A stretch of DNA of 64,000 bases from Pseudomonas koreensis (GTDB lineage: Bacteria > Pseudomonadota > Gammaproteobacteria > Pseudomonadales > Pseudomonadaceae), in contig NZ_JALJWP010000001.1 of assembly GCF_024169245.1 (NCBI RefSeq), positions 868,001 to 932,000 of the forward strand, written 5' to 3'. The position numbers and the translations under genes were made by a program. Positions 1 through 10,746 of the stretch are shown in pieces. The notes below the pieces were generated by a model. The model had not been told where the DNA came from. It did no database searches and worked only from the letters and a program-made list of their open reading frames with translations. The first letter of the stretch is position 1; every line of letters starts with the position of its first letter.

Positions 1-580
1 CCAGTTGGTTGACCTGAACGATGACGATGCCGTCGCTGAACGCTGCCGGCTCAATCAACGCCGGGGTGTCTTCGGTGCTGGGGCCGGTATAGATGTTGCC
101 GGCACGATCAGCCATGAACCCGGCCGAGAGCACGACGTTGGGGATCAGGTCCACGACGAGGCGGGCGTAGAGTTCGATGTACGTGTGGATCGCGCCGACT
201 TCGAGCAAGCCATCTTCGAGCAACTGGCTGATGCGCAGGCTCTGGGTGCCGGCGAAGGAGAAATCGAGCTTGCGGGCGATGCCGCGTTCGAACAGGTCAA
301 GGTGCTCGGAGCGGCCAACGCTGGGCATGATCATATGCAGATCGTGGAGTGTGGCCGGATCGGCCTTGGCCAGCGAGCGCGAAAGGAAATCCGCCTGCTT
401 CTGGTTGTTGCCCTCGAGCACCACGCGATCGCCGGGATGGATCAACGCTTCGAGCGCGGCGACGATTTTGTCACTGGGCAACACCGCGCCATCGGCCAGC
501 CCGCGCACCTTGTCGAGCCGGCGCTGCTTCTCGTCACGCCGCCGCGTCCAGCGCGAGTCGGGGGAAATTGTTGTTGTCAT
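1..580 (-). CDS. mdcA: Malonate decarboxylase alpha subunit, 5' part (partial)
   Basis: The protein starts MTTTISPDSRWTRRRDEKQ at an ATG ending at 580, preceded by GGAG, and runs off the left edge, so only about the first 193 residues are here. The text GDRVVLEGNNQKQADFLS and DLHMIMPSVGRSEHLDLFE is the conserved N-terminal half of MdcA. MdcA is the acetyl-S-ACP:malonate ACP transferase of the cytoplasmic biotin-independent malonate decarboxylase, exchanging malonate for acetate on the acyl carrier protein MdcC. It is normally the first gene of mdcABCDEGH, so the rest of the operon should lie beyond base 1. A dyad that fits a LysR box lies 82 bases upstream of the start. The open frame on the opposite strand here is its shadow. 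Confidence 0.93.
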   Translation of the reverse strand, partial: MTTTISPDSRWTRRRDEKQRRLDKVRGLADGAVLPSDKIVAALEALIHPGDRVVLEGNNQKQADFLSRSLAKADPATLHDLHMIMPSVGRSEHLDLFERGIARKLDFSFAGTQSLRISQLLEDGLLEVGAIHTYIELYARLVVDLIPNVVLSAGFMADRAGNIYTGPSTEDTPALIEPAAFSDGIVIVQVNQL

Positions 581-661
581 GCTCACTCCACGGGGTTCGC
601 TGTCGTGGAGCCAAGTTAGGCGTGTGCGGTCAGGGCATCAATCAAGCTGGGTGGTGAATCA

Positions 662-676
662 TTACGCTGAGCGTAA
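662..676 (-). promoter_or_regulatory. Perfect dyad upstream of mdcA, candidate LysR-type box
   Basis: TTACGCTGAGCGTAA is a perfect 6+3+6 dyad, and its inner 13 bases fit T-N11-A, the loose consensus of LysR-type regulators. It lies 82 bases upstream of the mdcA start. Malonate decarboxylase operons are often controlled by the LysR regulator MdcR. That MdcR binds here is inference. Confidence 0.4.
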
Positions 677-690
677 CGTTTTAAATAGCT

Positions 691-755
691 ATCGCGAGCA
701 GGCTCACTCCTACATTTTGGAATGCGTTCCCCTGTAGGAGTGAGCCTGCTCGCGA
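691..755. repeat. REP pair, class A (GTAGGAGTGAGCCTGCTCGCGAT type)
   Basis: Two inverted copies of a 23-base palindromic unit (691-713 and 734-755) are separated by about 20 bases, which is a REPIN arrangement. It lies between the divergent mdcA and the 3' end of the DUF6124 gene. The same unit recurs elsewhere in the window, with a second spelling (GTGGGAGCGAGCCTGCTCGCGA). Confidence 0.92.
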
Positions 756-779
756 TGGCCTCGGTGGGCTCACCACATC

Positions 780-1145
780 TCAGTCGGTTGGCACCATTTT
801 GTCCAGCACCCGGTTCACCGCCATCTCCGCCACCATGACAATCTGCGCGATGCCCTGCAGGGTCTTGCGCTGTGAGCCGTCCACCGAGGCGGCGTGGTTG
901 TGCAACATGACTGTCGCCGAACCCAGGGTTTCGCAGGCGTCGGCCAGCAAGGACTCGGTGTCGGCCTCGGGATTGGCCATGTACAGCGTGTTGGGGGTGT
1001 ACGGCGGGGCCATGAAGTCGGGGCTGGGCGGGCCGAGGTAATGGTCGAGGGCGCGCTCGGCGGCTTCGTGGAATTTCTTTGAGTCGGGGGATTCGTAGGG
1101 GGATGCCGGGTCTTTGGTCGGCGGGTTTGGCGATGGTTTTTTCAT
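780..1145 (-). CDS. DUF6124 family protein
   Basis: This 121-residue cytoplasmic protein starts MKKPSPNPPTKDPASPYES and has the core pattern SLLADACETLGSATVMLHNHAASVDGS followed by a helical tail, which I recognise as the Pseudomonas-restricted DUF6124 family. No signal peptide or membrane segment is visible. The function is unknown. Genomes of this group carry several paralogues, often as single genes. It sits alone between mdcA and the chp operon and is preceded by an unusually long, structured leader. The overlapping longer frame on the same strand (616-1170) has no family features and is a shadow. Confidence 0.8.
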   Translation of the reverse strand: MKKPSPNPPTKDPASPYESPDSKKFHEAAERALDHYLGPPSPDFMAPPYTPNTLYMANPEADTESLLADACETLGSATVMLHNHAASVDGSQRKTLQGIAQIVMVAEMAVNRVLDKMVPTD

Positions 1146-1496
1146 TTTCAGGTTCCGGATAAAGCCGCAACCGCTTCTCTGCTAAAAGAAGGGTGGCAGC
1201 TGAACGCAGGTTAGCAGACCGGGGAACCTAAGGAAGCCGGCGCGCCGAAGCGCCCTGCGCACAGCCGCCATCGAGTGCAGGCGTGAAGCCTGACTGACGG
1301 TGCTCGTGCAACCTTAGATTAACCACGGGCTGCTAAACCCGATCACTGCGAATCAGTGACCCGATCCAAGTTACGCAGCATGCCCTGGGCGCACAAGCCG
1401 GCGGATTCTGGCGCAGGCGTAGGCAGCGGCGCAAGGATTTGTAGGCTGGCGGGGCGTAACACCGGGTGTCTTTAAACACAGGCGCGGCTTGATGTT
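1146..1496 (-). promoter_or_regulatory. Long structured leader upstream of the DUF6124 gene
   Basis: No gene is seen in these 351 bases, but they hold nested complementary segments. TTAGCAG (1211-1217) pairs with CTGCTAA (1330-1336), and inside it CTAAGG (1228-1233) pairs with CCTTAG (1312-1317). Enclosed hairpins lie at 1239-1254 (GGCGC stem) and 1278-1292 (CAGGC stem). A separate hairpin lies at 1343-1359 (TCACTG stem). This is what a folded multi-branch RNA would look like, either a cis-regulatory leader of the DUF6124 mRNA or an independent small RNA. The fold was read by eye and not computed. Confidence 0.45.
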
Positions 1497-1608
1497 GATC
1501 GTTCCCACGCTCTGCGTGGGAATGCCTCCACGGACGCTCCGCGTTCGGCTTCTGAAAGGGACGCGGAGCGTCCCGGGCTGCATTCCCACGCGGAGCGTGG
1601 GAACGATC
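1497..1608. repeat. Class B palindromic repeat (GATCGTTCCCACGC ... GCGTGGGAACGATC)
   Basis: A 112-base imperfect inverted repeat has GATCGTTCCCACGC ends and an internal dyad around GACGCTCCGCG/CGCGGAGCGTC. A close second copy lies at 56341-56442. It is a different family from the GCTCGCGA-type REPs. It lies just downstream of chpC and could help end chp transcripts. Confidence 0.85.
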
Positions 1609-1624
1609 AAGCGAAAGCCTTGGG

Positions 1625-2095
1625 TCAGCGGGCCAGGCCAGCCTCCACCAACAACCGCTCCAGCCCCAACAGATCAGGCACCTTCGCCACCTGCTCGCCA
1701 ACCTGCACCGCCGCCTGCTCCAGCGCACACAACGGCACATCCACGTAACTCAACTGACTGTCCAGTTTGTAAGACCGAGGAATCCCCTGCACCAGCAAGG
1801 CAATGAACTTCAACTCCGGCAATCCACCCAGCGCATTCAAAATCACAATTCGCGCCCGTTCGCCGATGACGATTTTCTGCCCGCAGGCCGATTCGAAACT
1901 GATCAGCGGAATCTGCCGCTCGCGCCACGTCACCCGGCCCAGATACCACGGCGGGGTGTCGAGGTCGAAGGCGCTGGCCTGGTAGTCGATGAGCTCGGCG
2001 ATGGCGACGTTCGGCAGGATCAGATTGCGATCGGCCAGCGGCAGCAGCAGCCCGGTCAACTGGCCGGTGCGCGGGTTGTGCCGGTGTTCATGCAT
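1625..2095 (-). CDS. chpC: CheW-like adaptor of the Chp chemosensory system
   Basis: A 156-residue single CheW-type domain protein with core TGLLLPLADRNLILPNVAIAE. CheW proteins couple chemoreceptors to the CheA kinase at the inner membrane. It is the last gene of the chp operon and overlaps the end of chpA by 8 bases, so the two are translationally coupled. In P. aeruginosa (from memory) chpB, a CheB-type methylesterase, lies between chpA and chpC. Here chpC follows chpA directly. The assignment as ChpC rather than a second PilI rests on position and on its divergence from the PilI gene of this operon. Confidence 0.85.
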   Translation of the reverse strand: MHEHRHNPRTGQLTGLLLPLADRNLILPNVAIAELIDYQASAFDLDTPPWYLGRVTWRERQIPLISFESACGQKIVIGERARIVILNALGGLPELKFIALLVQGIPRSYKLDSQLSYVDVPLCALEQAAVQVGEQVAKVPDLLGLERLLVEAGLAR

Positions 2096-5000
2096 GTTTC
2101 TTGCTCCACTGGGCGATGCTCTCCAGCAACACCGATTCCTGATACGGCTTGCCGAGGTAATCGTTGACGCCGATGGCCATGGCGCGGTCGCGGTGTTTCT
2201 GCCCGGTGCGCGAGGTGATCATGATGATCGGCAGATGTTGCAGGCGTTCATCGGCGCGCACCTGAGTGGCAACTTCGAAGCCGTCCATGCGCGGCATTTC
2301 AATGTCGAGCAGCATCAGATCGGGCATGTGCTCTTCAAGCAGCAGCATCGCATCGACACCGTCCTTGGCGGTCAGCACGTTCATGCCGTGGCGCTCAAGC
2401 AAACGGCTGGTGACCTTGCGCACCGTCACCGAGTCATCGACGACCATGATCAGCAGCGGCTTGTGCGGTTCGCTGTCGATCTCCGTGCGCGCCGGCTCTT
2501 GCGAAAGACGCGCCTGCATCGCCCGGATCGGTGCGAGCAGATCCAGAATCAACACCACCCGGCCATCGCCGAGAATCGTCGCCCCCGACACGCCCTGCAC
2601 CGCCGCGAACTGCGGGCCGAGGCTCTTGACCACGATCTCGCGGGTGCCAGCCATGGAGTCGACCAGCACGGCAATGTGGCGGTCGTTGTAATGCACCAGC
2701 AGCACCGGCAACGGCAGGTTCTGCCCGAGCAGCTTCGGCCGTGGCGCAGTCTTCAACAGCTCGCCCAGATAGCACAGCTCATAACGCTGACCGCCATATT
2801 CATATCGCGGCGGATCGTGACGGAAGTGCCCTTCCAGATCATTCGGCAACACGCGCACGATGCCTTCGATGGTGTTCAGGGGGATCGCGTATTGATCCTC
2901 GCCACACTGCACCATCAGCGCGCGGTTGACCGACACGGTGAACGGCAGGCGAATGCGGAAATGCACGCCCTGCCCCGGCACCGAATCGATGCTCATGCTG
3001 CCGCCGAGCTGGCGCACTTCTTCGTGGACCACGTCCATGCCGACGCCACGCCCGGAAATCTGGGTGATCTTTTCCGCCGTGGAGAAACCCGGCTGGAGGA
3101 TGAACTGCAACACATCGCGGTCGCTGATCTCGGCATCGGGCGCCAGCAGACCGCGCTTGATCGCCTTGCGCCGCACGGCTTCCAGCGGCACCCCGGCGCC
3201 GTCGTCGCGGATGTCGAAAACCATGTCGCCGCCTTCGCGAGACAGATCGAGGCTGATCTGCCCCTGCGCCGGTTTGCCCGCCGCCAGCCGCACCTCGGCA
3301 GATTCCAGGCCGTGGTCGACGGCGTTGCGCAGCATGTGTTCCAGCGGCGCGGCCATGCGCTCAAGGACATTGCGATCCATCTCGCCATCGGCATTGCCGA
3401 CAACGAACGCGACATCCTTGCCCAGCTCTTCGGCGACCTGACGAACGATGCGTTTCAGACGCGGCACCATGCGTTCGAACGGCACCATGCGCGTGCGCAT
3501 CAGGCCTTCCTGCAGCTCGGTGTTGATTCGTCCCTGTTGCTGCAGCAGGTTCTCCGCGTCGTGGTTGCGGCGGTCGAGGGTTTCCTTGAGGTCGAGCAGG
3601 TCCGAGGCGGATTCGAACAGCGCCCGCGACAGTTGCTGGAGCTGCGAATGGCGATCCATTTCCAGCGGGTCGAAGTCTTCGTAACCGAGGCGCTCACCAT
3701 CGACTTGCTGGCGACTGAGAATGCGCCCCTGGGTTTCCGTGTCGAGGCGGCGCAACTGATCGCGCATACGTTCGATGGTGGTTTCCATCTCGTTCAGGGC
3801 GATCTGCGCATCGTTGACCTGCTGCTCGATCCGCCCGCGAAAGATCGAGGTCTCACCGGCCAGATTGACCAGCTCATCGAGCAATTCGGAGGACACCTTG
3901 ACCATGTCCGCGCCGGCGTCGGCGGTCGGTGGCGCAGCCTCAGGCTTGATGACCGGAGCTGGCGCTGGCGGCGTCTCAACCTGCGCCGGATGGCTGAAAT
4001 TCTGGATCGCGCTGATCAGCCGATCGGCCGGCGGGCACGGCTGCCCGGCGCGCACGCCATCGAGCATTTGCGCCAGTCGGTCATGGCCGCGCTGCACCAG
4101 CGCGAACAGTTCGGCAGAGGGTTGCAGCGCACCGCTAGAGAGGCTTTCGTAGAGAAATTCCAGCTCATGGGCGAGGTCACCGATCGGGCCGATTTCGACC
4201 ATTCGCGCGCCACCCTTGAGGGTGTGCAGATCGCGCAGCAGGGTTTCGATTTCCTGACGGTTGCCCGGCTCGGCCTGCCAGCGCAACAGCGCGGCGCCCG
4301 AGCTTTCGATGATGTCGAAACCTTCTTCGAGGAAGATCTCCAGCAGTTCCGGATCATGCCCGGCGTTGTCGTGCTCGACCGTTGCGGGCAGCGTTTCGTT
4401 GGCAACCTGGCCCTGCCGCAGCTGACGGATCGCGTCGATCAGATCCTGCGCCGGGGTCAGTGCTTGATGTGCTTGCAGTTGCTCGAGCATCCCTGCCAAG
4501 CGTGCATGACTCTGCTGCAGCAATCCTTCGAGCGCGGCGCTGTGGTTGTAGCGTCGATCGACCAGGCCTTCGTAAAGGTTTTCCAGTTCCTGGGCGAGGT
4601 CGCCGACGGCCTCGACTTCGGCCATGCGCGCACCGCCCTTCAGCGTGTGCAAGTCGCGCTGTAACGACGACAGCGGCGCGGCATTGTCCGGATCCTTGAG
4701 CCAGCGCTGCAAGGCTTGTCCGGCGCTGTCGAGGATGTCCACCGCCTCTTCGAGGAAGATTTCGACGATCTCGTCGTCCGGCTCGAGCGCGGTAGCCGAT
4801 TGCTGCAATTGGGCGGTGGCGCTGCCCAGTTCGCGAATGTCCAGGGTGCGGCTGCCATCGCTGCGGATCAGGCCCATCGCCGCCGGGTCGAGGCCTTCGT
4901 CGAGCAGTTCCTGCAAGGCGCGGATCCGCTCCGGTTGCGGGGTGATTTCCTGGCCGGCGGCGAGTTCGTCGAGCATGTTGATCAGCGCTTCGTGGGCCAG

Positions 5001-8000
5001 TTGCGCTTCGTGGAAAAACCGCTCGCTGACCGCCAGGCTGCTTTCTTCCACCGCGCCATACAGGTCGAGCAAGGCTTCGCATAAACCGTCGACCGGCAGC
5101 AGATCGGCAAGGTGCGCGCCTTCGCCGAGGGTGGTCAGTTCATCGAGCAAGGCACTGAGTTCCTGGCGCTCGCCGGGGTGTTGCTGCCAGCGCTGCAAAA
5201 GGCTTTCGGCGTCGAGGAGGATGTCCATGCCCTGGGCGAGGAAGTTGTTGATCAGTTGCGGATCGCGCTTGAGGCGCAGCCCGCTGTCAGCGCCATCGGA
5301 GCTGGCTTGCAGGCGTTCGGCGAGCAGCGCGTCGGTGCGTTTGATCAGCGACTGCGCACCGACAATCGGCGCCAGCGGATCGTGCTTGAGCTGACGCAGG
5401 CCGACACGGAACAGGCCTTCGGCTTCGAGCAGCAATTCCACTTCATCCAAGTCCAGCGGCAACTGATGCGCCTTGAACTCGCGGGCCAGTTGATCGAGTG
5501 ACGCGGCAAGTTCGGCCATCGGCAAGACACCGGCCATCGAGGCACTGCCCTTGAGCGTGTGCAGTGCGCGTTGCAGCTCGTCGCTGGCCGGCAACGGCAC
5601 GTGCTCGGCGGCTTGATCGAGGAAGCGGTTGAGGCTGGCGAGGTGGGTTTCGGCTTCTTTGCGGAAGATCTCCAGCAGCAGCGGATCCAGCGCGGCGACG
5701 TCGTCGGTGTCTTCGGCGGCCAGCGGTTCATCGCCCTTGGCCAGCGCGTGGGCGCGGGCGGCGAGCTGGTCGACATCGCTGCGCTGGCGTTGGCGCTGGG
5801 TGGCGAATTCGTTGATCAATTCGGGCAGCAGTAACAGCGTGTCGCCGAGCAATTGGCGCAGCACTGCGCCGGGTTCGACGCTTTGCTCGAGCACGCGGTT
5901 GAGCAGGTTTTCCACCGCCCAGGCCAGTTCGCCGAGGACCAGCGCGCGAACCATGCGCCCGCTGCCCTTCAAGGTGTGGAAGGCCCGGCGCAGTTCGGTC
6001 AGCGCGGCGCGGTCCTGGGGATTGGCGGTCCAGCGCGGCAGGTATTCGTGGAGGACTGCGAGGACTTCGTCGGTCTCCTCCAGGAACACTTCGCGCAGCT
6101 CATCGTCCACCGGTTCTTCATCGGCCGGCGGCGGCATCAGGCTGTCGGGGGTATTGCGTGCCGGCGGGTTGAGCGTCGACACCGGGCTGGCCAGCACCTC
6201 GGCCAGTGACTGCACGACTTCAGGGTCGTCGAGGGTTTGCAGGCCTTGCATGACCTGCGCTTCGTCAGGGCTGAGCACTTCATCAAGCACTGGCACCTGC
6301 GCTTCGCCGGGCTGCTCGTTGGGGAAGAAACCGAGGCTGGCGAGGCTGTCCTGCGCGACATCGAGCAGATGTTCGGCGGGTACTTGCGGATCGTCGCTCA
6401 GGCGTTCGAGGTAATACTCGAGGCTGCTGATCGCATCGGCCAGATGATCGAGTTGTTCCCAGCCCGGTTCGTGAGCCTCGAGCATCAGATGCTCGCGAAT
6501 GAAGCCGTTGCAGGCCTCGACCAGACTCGCCGCCCGTGGCAGTGGAATCATCGCCAGCGCGCCGCGTACCTGGGTCAGCAGGTCGGGCAGCGCTTGCAGG
6601 TGCTGGCGGTCCCAATCGGCGTCGATGTAGTCGACGATCATGTCCTTGGCCTGTTGCAGGCAGATGCGCGCTTCCTTGATCACGATCTGGTGGATCTGCG
6701 TCAGGTCGGTGGTCGGCAGGCGCGCATCGTCGGCGCTTTGCGTCTCCACCGTACCGACCATGCCGGCCAGCGTCGCTTCGACGTAGAGCAAGGCTCCGGC
6801 GACGTCCATGAGGATCGCGTCGTTCGGTTCGCGCTGGCCCTGGGCGAGGCTGAGGACCACCGCCAGTTGATCGATGATGACTTTGCGCGGCTGGCCGAAA
6901 CCCAGCACCGCGAGGGTGTCGGCGATTTGCCGCAGCGGTGCGAGCAGGCTGTCCAGATCCGAGGCGTGCTGGCGGTCGCTGCGCACGAACAGATCGAGGC
7001 GCTCCTTGACCCGCACCAGCTCTTCGCACAGCGCCGCCAGCACCGAGCGCATGGCATCGCGGTCGGGGCCGGCGAGGCGCGCGCGTTCTTCATCGACCAT
7101 CGCGCTGTCGGGCAACGCGTCGTCCAGGGAGTAGCGATCTTTCATGGTCAGCATCTGCCCGGTGGGATGTTCGGCTTTGGCAATATAGAACAACAGGCTT
7201 TTCAGCAGCTCGGCCGGCGCCGGTTGATTGAGCCCGACGATGCCCTGCTCGAGCAGGCGCTTGAGCTCTTTGTCGGCGTCCTTGAACAGGCTGCGCAGCG
7301 CCGGACTGTTGGCGATGACGCCCTCGCGCATGCCCTCGACCAGCGCCGAGGCGACCTGCCACAACGGGCTTAACGGCGCGTCGCCGCTCAACGCTTCCAG
7401 GCGAGTAAAGACCTTGGCCAGATAACCGAGGTGCGTCTGGTCATCCTGTTCGCGCAGCAGACCGACCAGGGCCATTTGCAGCATCTGCCGCAGTTTGCGC
7501 AGCACGTTCGGCAGATCGGGCGGTTCCAGTGCAGCGAGTGCTTCGTCGCCGAGCGGCGCCAGCTCGGGCAATGGCGGGCTGAACAGGCTGGTCTCCGCCA
7601 GCAGGCTTTCACCACGGGCGCTGCGCAGGTCGTTGATCAGCGGCAACACCACCAGCGGCAGGTCACGGCGGGCGCTTTGCACGCGGTCGAGGTACGCCGG
7701 CAATTGCCCCAGCGCTTGCAGCATCAGGTGCAAGGCTTCGTCGCGGTGCGGCACGCGATCATGTTGCAGAGCTTCGACCAACTGCTCCATTTCCTCGGCG
7801 AGCAATGCCGCGCCGTAGAACTCGACCATTTGCAGACTGCCGTGGACCTGATGAATGTACGCCAGGCATTCGTCCAGCCCGGGGAAGGCCTGCGGATCGT
7901 CGAGCACGGCTTCGATCGCCTGATGCGCAAGCTTCAGCGTTTCGGCAATTTCGCCCTTGACCCACTCCAGGGCCACATAGTCGTGCCGATCACCCATAAC

Positions 8001-8012
8001 CACTCCACTCAC
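2088..8012 (-). CDS. chpA: Hybrid chemotaxis histidine kinase of type IV pili (ChpA)
   Basis: A giant CheA-like kinase of 1974 residues. Seven phosphotransfer (Xpt) modules can be read from the HTLKG-type helix: His at about 54, 679, 818, 1122 and 1263, but Thr in the His position at about 480 and 960. Then follow the CheA dimerisation region (about 1370-1500), the ATPase with N-box [10 protein letters not shown] (1561-1570) and GRGVGMD, a CheW domain, and a C-terminal receiver with the phospho-Asp in LLDIEMP (about 1903). The P. aeruginosa protein is near 2470 residues by memory, so this one is about 500 shorter. It should phosphorylate PilG and PilH and control twitching and cAMP. It overlaps pilJ and chpC by a few bases. 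Confidence 0.95.
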   Translation of the reverse strand: MSGVVMGDRHDYVALEWVKGEIAETLKLAHQAIEAVLDDPQAFPGLDECLAYIHQVHGSLQMVEFYGAALLAEEMEQLVEALQHDRVPHRDEALHLMLQALGQLPAYLDRVQSARRDLPLVVLPLINDLRSARGESLLAETSLFSPPLPELAPLGDEALAALEPPDLPNVLRKLRQMLQMALVGLLREQDDQTHLGYLAKVFTRLEALSGDAPLSPLWQVASALVEGMREGVIANSPALRSLFKDADKELKRLLEQGIVGLNQPAPAELLKSLLFYIAKAEHPTGQMLTMKDRYSLDDALPDSAMVDEERARLAGPDRDAMRSVLAALCEELVRVKERLDLFVRSDRQHASDLDSLLAPLRQIADTLAVLGFGQPRKVIIDQLAVVLSLAQGQREPNDAILMDVAGALLYVEATLAGMVGTVETQSADDARLPTTDLTQIHQIVIKEARICLQQAKDMIVDYIDADWDRQHLQALPDLLTQVRGALAMIPLPRAASLVEACNGFIREHLMLEAHEPGWEQLDHLADAISSLEYYLERLSDDPQVPAEHLLDVAQDSLASLGFFPNEQPGEAQVPVLDEVLSPDEAQVMQGLQTLDDPEVVQSLAEVLASPVSTLNPPARNTPDSLMPPPADEEPVDDELREVFLEETDEVLAVLHEYLPRWTANPQDRAALTELRRAFHTLKGSGRMVRALVLGELAWAVENLLNRVLEQSVEPGAVLRQLLGDTLLLLPELINEFATQRQRQRSDVDQLAARAHALAKGDEPLAAEDTDDVAALDPLLLEIFRKEAETHLASLNRFLDQAAEHVPLPASDELQRALHTLKGSASMAGVLPMAELAASLDQLAREFKAHQLPLDLDEVELLLEAEGLFRVGLRQLKHDPLAPIVGAQSLIKRTDALLAERLQASSDGADSGLRLKRDPQLINNFLAQGMDILLDAESLLQRWQQHPGERQELSALLDELTTLGEGAHLADLLPVDGLCEALLDLYGAVEESSLAVSERFFHEAQLAHEALINMLDELAAGQEITPQPERIRALQELLDEGLDPAAMGLIRSDGSRTLDIRELGSATAQLQQSATALEPDDEIVEIFLEEAVDILDSAGQALQRWLKDPDNAAPLSSLQRDLHTLKGGARMAEVEAVGDLAQELENLYEGLVDRRYNHSAALEGLLQQSHARLAGMLEQLQAHQALTPAQDLIDAIRQLRQGQVANETLPATVEHDNAGHDPELLEIFLEEGFDIIESSGAALLRWQAEPGNRQEIETLLRDLHTLKGGARMVEIGPIGDLAHELEFLYESLSSGALQPSAELFALVQRGHDRLAQMLDGVRAGQPCPPADRLISAIQNFSHPAQVETPPAPAPVIKPEAAPPTADAGADMVKVSSELLDELVNLAGETSIFRGRIEQQVNDAQIALNEMETTIERMRDQLRRLDTETQGRILSRQQVDGERLGYEDFDPLEMDRHSQLQQLSRALFESASDLLDLKETLDRRNHDAENLLQQQGRINTELQEGLMRTRMVPFERMVPRLKRIVRQVAEELGKDVAFVVGNADGEMDRNVLERMAAPLEHMLRNAVDHGLESAEVRLAAGKPAQGQISLDLSREGGDMVFDIRDDGAGVPLEAVRRKAIKRGLLAPDAEISDRDVLQFILQPGFSTAEKITQISGRGVGMDVVHEEVRQLGGSMSIDSVPGQGVHFRIRLPFTVSVNRALMVQCGEDQYAIPLNTIEGIVRVLPNDLEGHFRHDPPRYEYGGQRYELCYLGELLKTAPRPKLLGQNLPLPVLLVHYNDRHIAVLVDSMAGTREIVVKSLGPQFAAVQGVSGATILGDGRVVLILDLLAPIRAMQARLSQEPARTEIDSEPHKPLLIMVVDDSVTVRKVTSRLLERHGMNVLTAKDGVDAMLLLEEHMPDLMLLDIEMPRMDGFEVATQVRADERLQHLPIIMITSRTGQKHRDRAMAIGVNDYLGKPYQESVLLESIAQWSKKHA

Positions 8013-10057
8013 GCTTTATCTGTCGCCGCCGGCAAGGTGAAACCGGACACCGAACGGCGCAACTGACTGGCCATTTTCGCCAGGTTGCCGATGCTCTCGG
8101 CGGTGGCCGTTGACCCCGACGAAGTCTGCGAAGTGATCTGCTGGATCACGTTCATCGTCAGCGAGATCTGCCCCGCCGAGGACGTCTGCTGCTGCGCCGC
8201 GTTGGAAATGCTCTGGATCAGCGCCGCGAGGGTCTTGGAGACGCCTTCGATTTCTTCCAGGGCCACACCGGCATCCTGCGCCAGTCGCGCGCCGCGCACC
8301 ACTTCGGTGGTGGTCTGTTCCATGGAAATCACCGCTTCGTTGGTGTCGGCCTGAATCGCCCGCACCAGTGTTTCGATCTGCCGGGTCGCGGCGGACGAAC
8401 GTTCGGCCAGACGCTGCACTTCGTCGGCGACCACAGCAAAACCGCGCCCGGCATCACCGGCCATCGATGCCTGGATCGCCGCATTGAGAGCAAGGATGTT
8501 GGTCTGGTCGGCGATGTCATCGATCAGGCTGACGATGTCGCCGATTTCCTGGGACGACTCGCCGAGGCGCTTGATGCGCTTGGCAGTGTCCTGAATCTGC
8601 TCGCGGATGTTGTCCATGCCGTGGATGGTGTTGTGCACCACCTCGTTGCCCTTGTTGGCGATTTCCACGGAGCGCTCGGCCACCGCCGACGATTCGGCAG
8701 CGTTGGCCGAGACCTGATCGATGGACTCGGCCATGTCGCTGATCGCCGTCGAAGCTTCGGAAATCTGCTGGGCCTGTTGCTCAGACGCTTGGGCCAGATG
8801 CATGGCGGTGGCCTGGGTTTCCTGCACGGCGGCGGCAACCTGGCCGGCGGTAAGGTTGATGGTCGCCACCAGATCGCGCAACTGGTCGACGGAATAGTTG
8901 ATCGAGTCGGCGATGGTGCCGGTGAAGTCTTCGGTCACCGAAGCGGTCACGGTGAGGTCGCCATCGGCGAGGTCTTCGATCTCGTCGAGCAGGCGCATGA
9001 TCGCGTTCTGGTTGCGCTCGTTCTTCTCGGCGGTCTCGCGCAACTGGCGATTGGTTTCGCGCACCATCACCAAGCCGATGAGGATGATCGAGGCCAGCGC
9101 CAGCAAGCCCAGCACATAGCCGCCAATGGTGTCGGTGTTGCGCCCGCCGGCCAGATGTTCGAAACCGGTGGCCAGGTGCGAGGCTTCGTCGAGCAGGGTT
9201 TGCGACAGGGTGAAGATGTTGCTCGCCGATTCGCGGACCTTGAACAGCTCCGGCGAGGTTTCGAGGATTTCATCCACGGAGCCGGAAACGAACTGGAACA
9301 GCTCGGAAATTTCGCTCAAACGGGCGCGGGCGTCGCGGTCTTGGACCTGGCTGATTTTCAGCGCCGGGTTGCCTTGCAACATGCCGTTGAGCACCAGACC
9401 GAACCGCGCGGCATCGCGGCCAAAGGCATCGGCGGCCTGCTGCGAGTTTTCATCGCCGGCGAGCACGGTGTTAACCGCACCGAGGATGCGTTCAGCCAGC
9501 AGCGATTGCCGTTGCGCCATCGCCACCTGCGCCGCCGGAGCGCCGCGCTGCAAGAGGATTTCCACGACTTTTTCGTATTCGATCTGCAACTGCGGCACGG
9601 TTTCGGCCAGCGTTGCGGCGACCTGATGCAGCGACAGCACAGTCTGTTCGCTGCTGAGGATCGCATCGGTGTTTTTCAGCAGGCGTTCCCAGTCCATCTG
9701 CACCGCGCGCATTTCCGGGCGCACGGCGACGGGTGCGGGGGGCAGGCCGGTGTTCGGGTCACCTTTCTTCAGGTAACTCCAGCGCTGGGCGAAGTCGTTG
9801 CGCGCATCGCTGAGCAGTTTGAATGCGGCCGCCTTGCCCGCCGCCGCTTCGGTGGCGTTCTTGGCGATACGTTGCGAGAGCACGCGCAGCTCACCGGCGT
9901 GGCCGATGTACTGCTTGTCGTAGTTCGCCTGGGTGTTGAGGTAAGCGAAGTTGGCGAACAGCAGCATGATGAACACGATCAGCGCGATAAACAGCACGAT
10001 GATCTGCGCGCGACTGCGCGATGCTTCTGCCGACTTGCCTGTTTTTGCTTTTGTCAT
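8009..10057 (-). CDS. pilJ: Type IV pilus methyl-accepting chemoreceptor PilJ
   Basis: A 682-residue receptor. A transmembrane helix lies near residues 19-40 ([16 protein letters not shown]), followed by a periplasmic region with two PilJ-type repeats ([26 protein letters not shown]). A second membrane helix lies near 310-330, then HAMP, then a signalling domain with the conserved hairpin tip ([23 protein letters not shown]). It feeds signals from pilin contact to ChpA through PilI. No pilK methyltransferase follows it: the next gene, chpA, overlaps its stop. A class A REP pair of about 90 bases separates it from pilI. Confidence 0.95.
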   Translation of the reverse strand: MTKAKTGKSAEASRSRAQIIVLFIALIVFIMLLFANFAYLNTQANYDKQYIGHAGELRVLSQRIAKNATEAAAGKAAAFKLLSDARNDFAQRWSYLKKGDPNTGLPPAPVAVRPEMRAVQMDWERLLKNTDAILSSEQTVLSLHQVAATLAETVPQLQIEYEKVVEILLQRGAPAAQVAMAQRQSLLAERILGAVNTVLAGDENSQQAADAFGRDAARFGLVLNGMLQGNPALKISQVQDRDARARLSEISELFQFVSGSVDEILETSPELFKVRESASNIFTLSQTLLDEASHLATGFEHLAGGRNTDTIGGYVLGLLALASIILIGLVMVRETNRQLRETAEKNERNQNAIMRLLDEIEDLADGDLTVTASVTEDFTGTIADSINYSVDQLRDLVATINLTAGQVAAAVQETQATAMHLAQASEQQAQQISEASTAISDMAESIDQVSANAAESSAVAERSVEIANKGNEVVHNTIHGMDNIREQIQDTAKRIKRLGESSQEIGDIVSLIDDIADQTNILALNAAIQASMAGDAGRGFAVVADEVQRLAERSSAATRQIETLVRAIQADTNEAVISMEQTTTEVVRGARLAQDAGVALEEIEGVSKTLAALIQSISNAAQQQTSSAGQISLTMNVIQQITSQTSSGSTATAESIGNLAKMASQLRRSVSGFTLPAATDKA

Positions 10058-10089
10058 CGGTCCTCGCCTATGAAACCTGCCATGGCCCT

Positions 10090-10179
10090 TGTGGGAGCGA
10101 GCCTGCTCGCGAAGGCGGTGGGTCAGCCAGCATCAATGTGCAGGGCAGACCGCATTCGCGAGCAGGCTCGCTCCCACAG
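10090..10179. repeat. REP pair, class A, inside the pil/chp operon
   Basis: Inverted units at 10090-10112 and 10155-10179 (GTGGGAGCGAGCCTGCTCGCGA type) flank a short loop. Unlike most REPs here it lies between two co-directional genes of one operon (pilI and pilJ), so it would be transcribed and could protect or split the mRNA. Confidence 0.92.
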
Positions 10180-10196
10180 GGATGGTATTCAACCAA

Positions 10197-10736
10197 TCAG
10201 ATTGCGACACCCATGAACACCGGGGATCTGGCCAGTGCAAACAGGCTGAACACCCGCCAGTTCTGTTCGCGGCGGAAGTAGCCTTTGACGAACTCGGCCT
10301 TGGAGCCCTGGCGCTTGCTGATCGACAGCGGCTCGAAACTGCCCTGCTCGAAATGCTGCAAACCGATGACCTCGTCAACCATCACCCCGGCGAACACGTC
10401 TTCGTGTTCCACCACCAATACCCGGCGCTGTTTGCGCAGCGGCGACAGCTCGTGGCCGAAGAACCCGCACAGGTCCATGATCGGCAGCAGCCGCCCGCGC
10501 AGGTTGGCCACGCCCTTGACCCACGGCTTGACCCCGGGCACCTGGGTGAAGCGCGGCTCGTGCAGGACTTCGCTGACTTCGCCCATCGGCGCCACATACC
10601 AATGCTCGCCGAGGCGAAAGCCGATGCCGCTCCAGCGATCCGGGCGCGCCGCTTGCGAGGGCAGGTCCGCCGCCAGCAGGCGGCAGCGCTGGTCGATCTG
10701 CCAGAGCAGTTCGAACGCGGTCAGCGATTCGCTCAT
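10197..10736 (-). CDS. pilI: CheW-like adaptor PilI
   Basis: A 179-residue CheW-domain protein with GIGFRLGEHWYVAPMGEVSEV and the CheW signature WVKGVANLRGRLLPIMDLCGF. It is the adaptor between PilJ and ChpA in the type IV pilus chemosensory array. It starts 10 bases after pilH ends and belongs to the pilGHIJ-chpAC operon. Confidence 0.93.
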   Translation of the reverse strand: MSESLTAFELLWQIDQRCRLLAADLPSQAARPDRWSGIGFRLGEHWYVAPMGEVSEVLHEPRFTQVPGVKPWVKGVANLRGRLLPIMDLCGFFGHELSPLRKQRRVLVVEHEDVFAGVMVDEVIGLQHFEQGSFEPLSISKRQGSKAEFVKGYFRREQNWRVFSLFALARSPVFMGVAI

Positions 10737-10746
10737 GATTGCGCGA

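Noticed and set aside
5..619. 204-codon plus-strand frame at the left edge
   Set aside because: Antisense to mdcA, whose protein sequence is unmistakable.
1989..4664. 891-codon open frame on the plus strand
   Set aside because: It is antisense to chpA in a GC-rich codon frame; the protein is His/Arg/Gln-rich without domains, while the opposite strand is a perfect CheA-type kinase.
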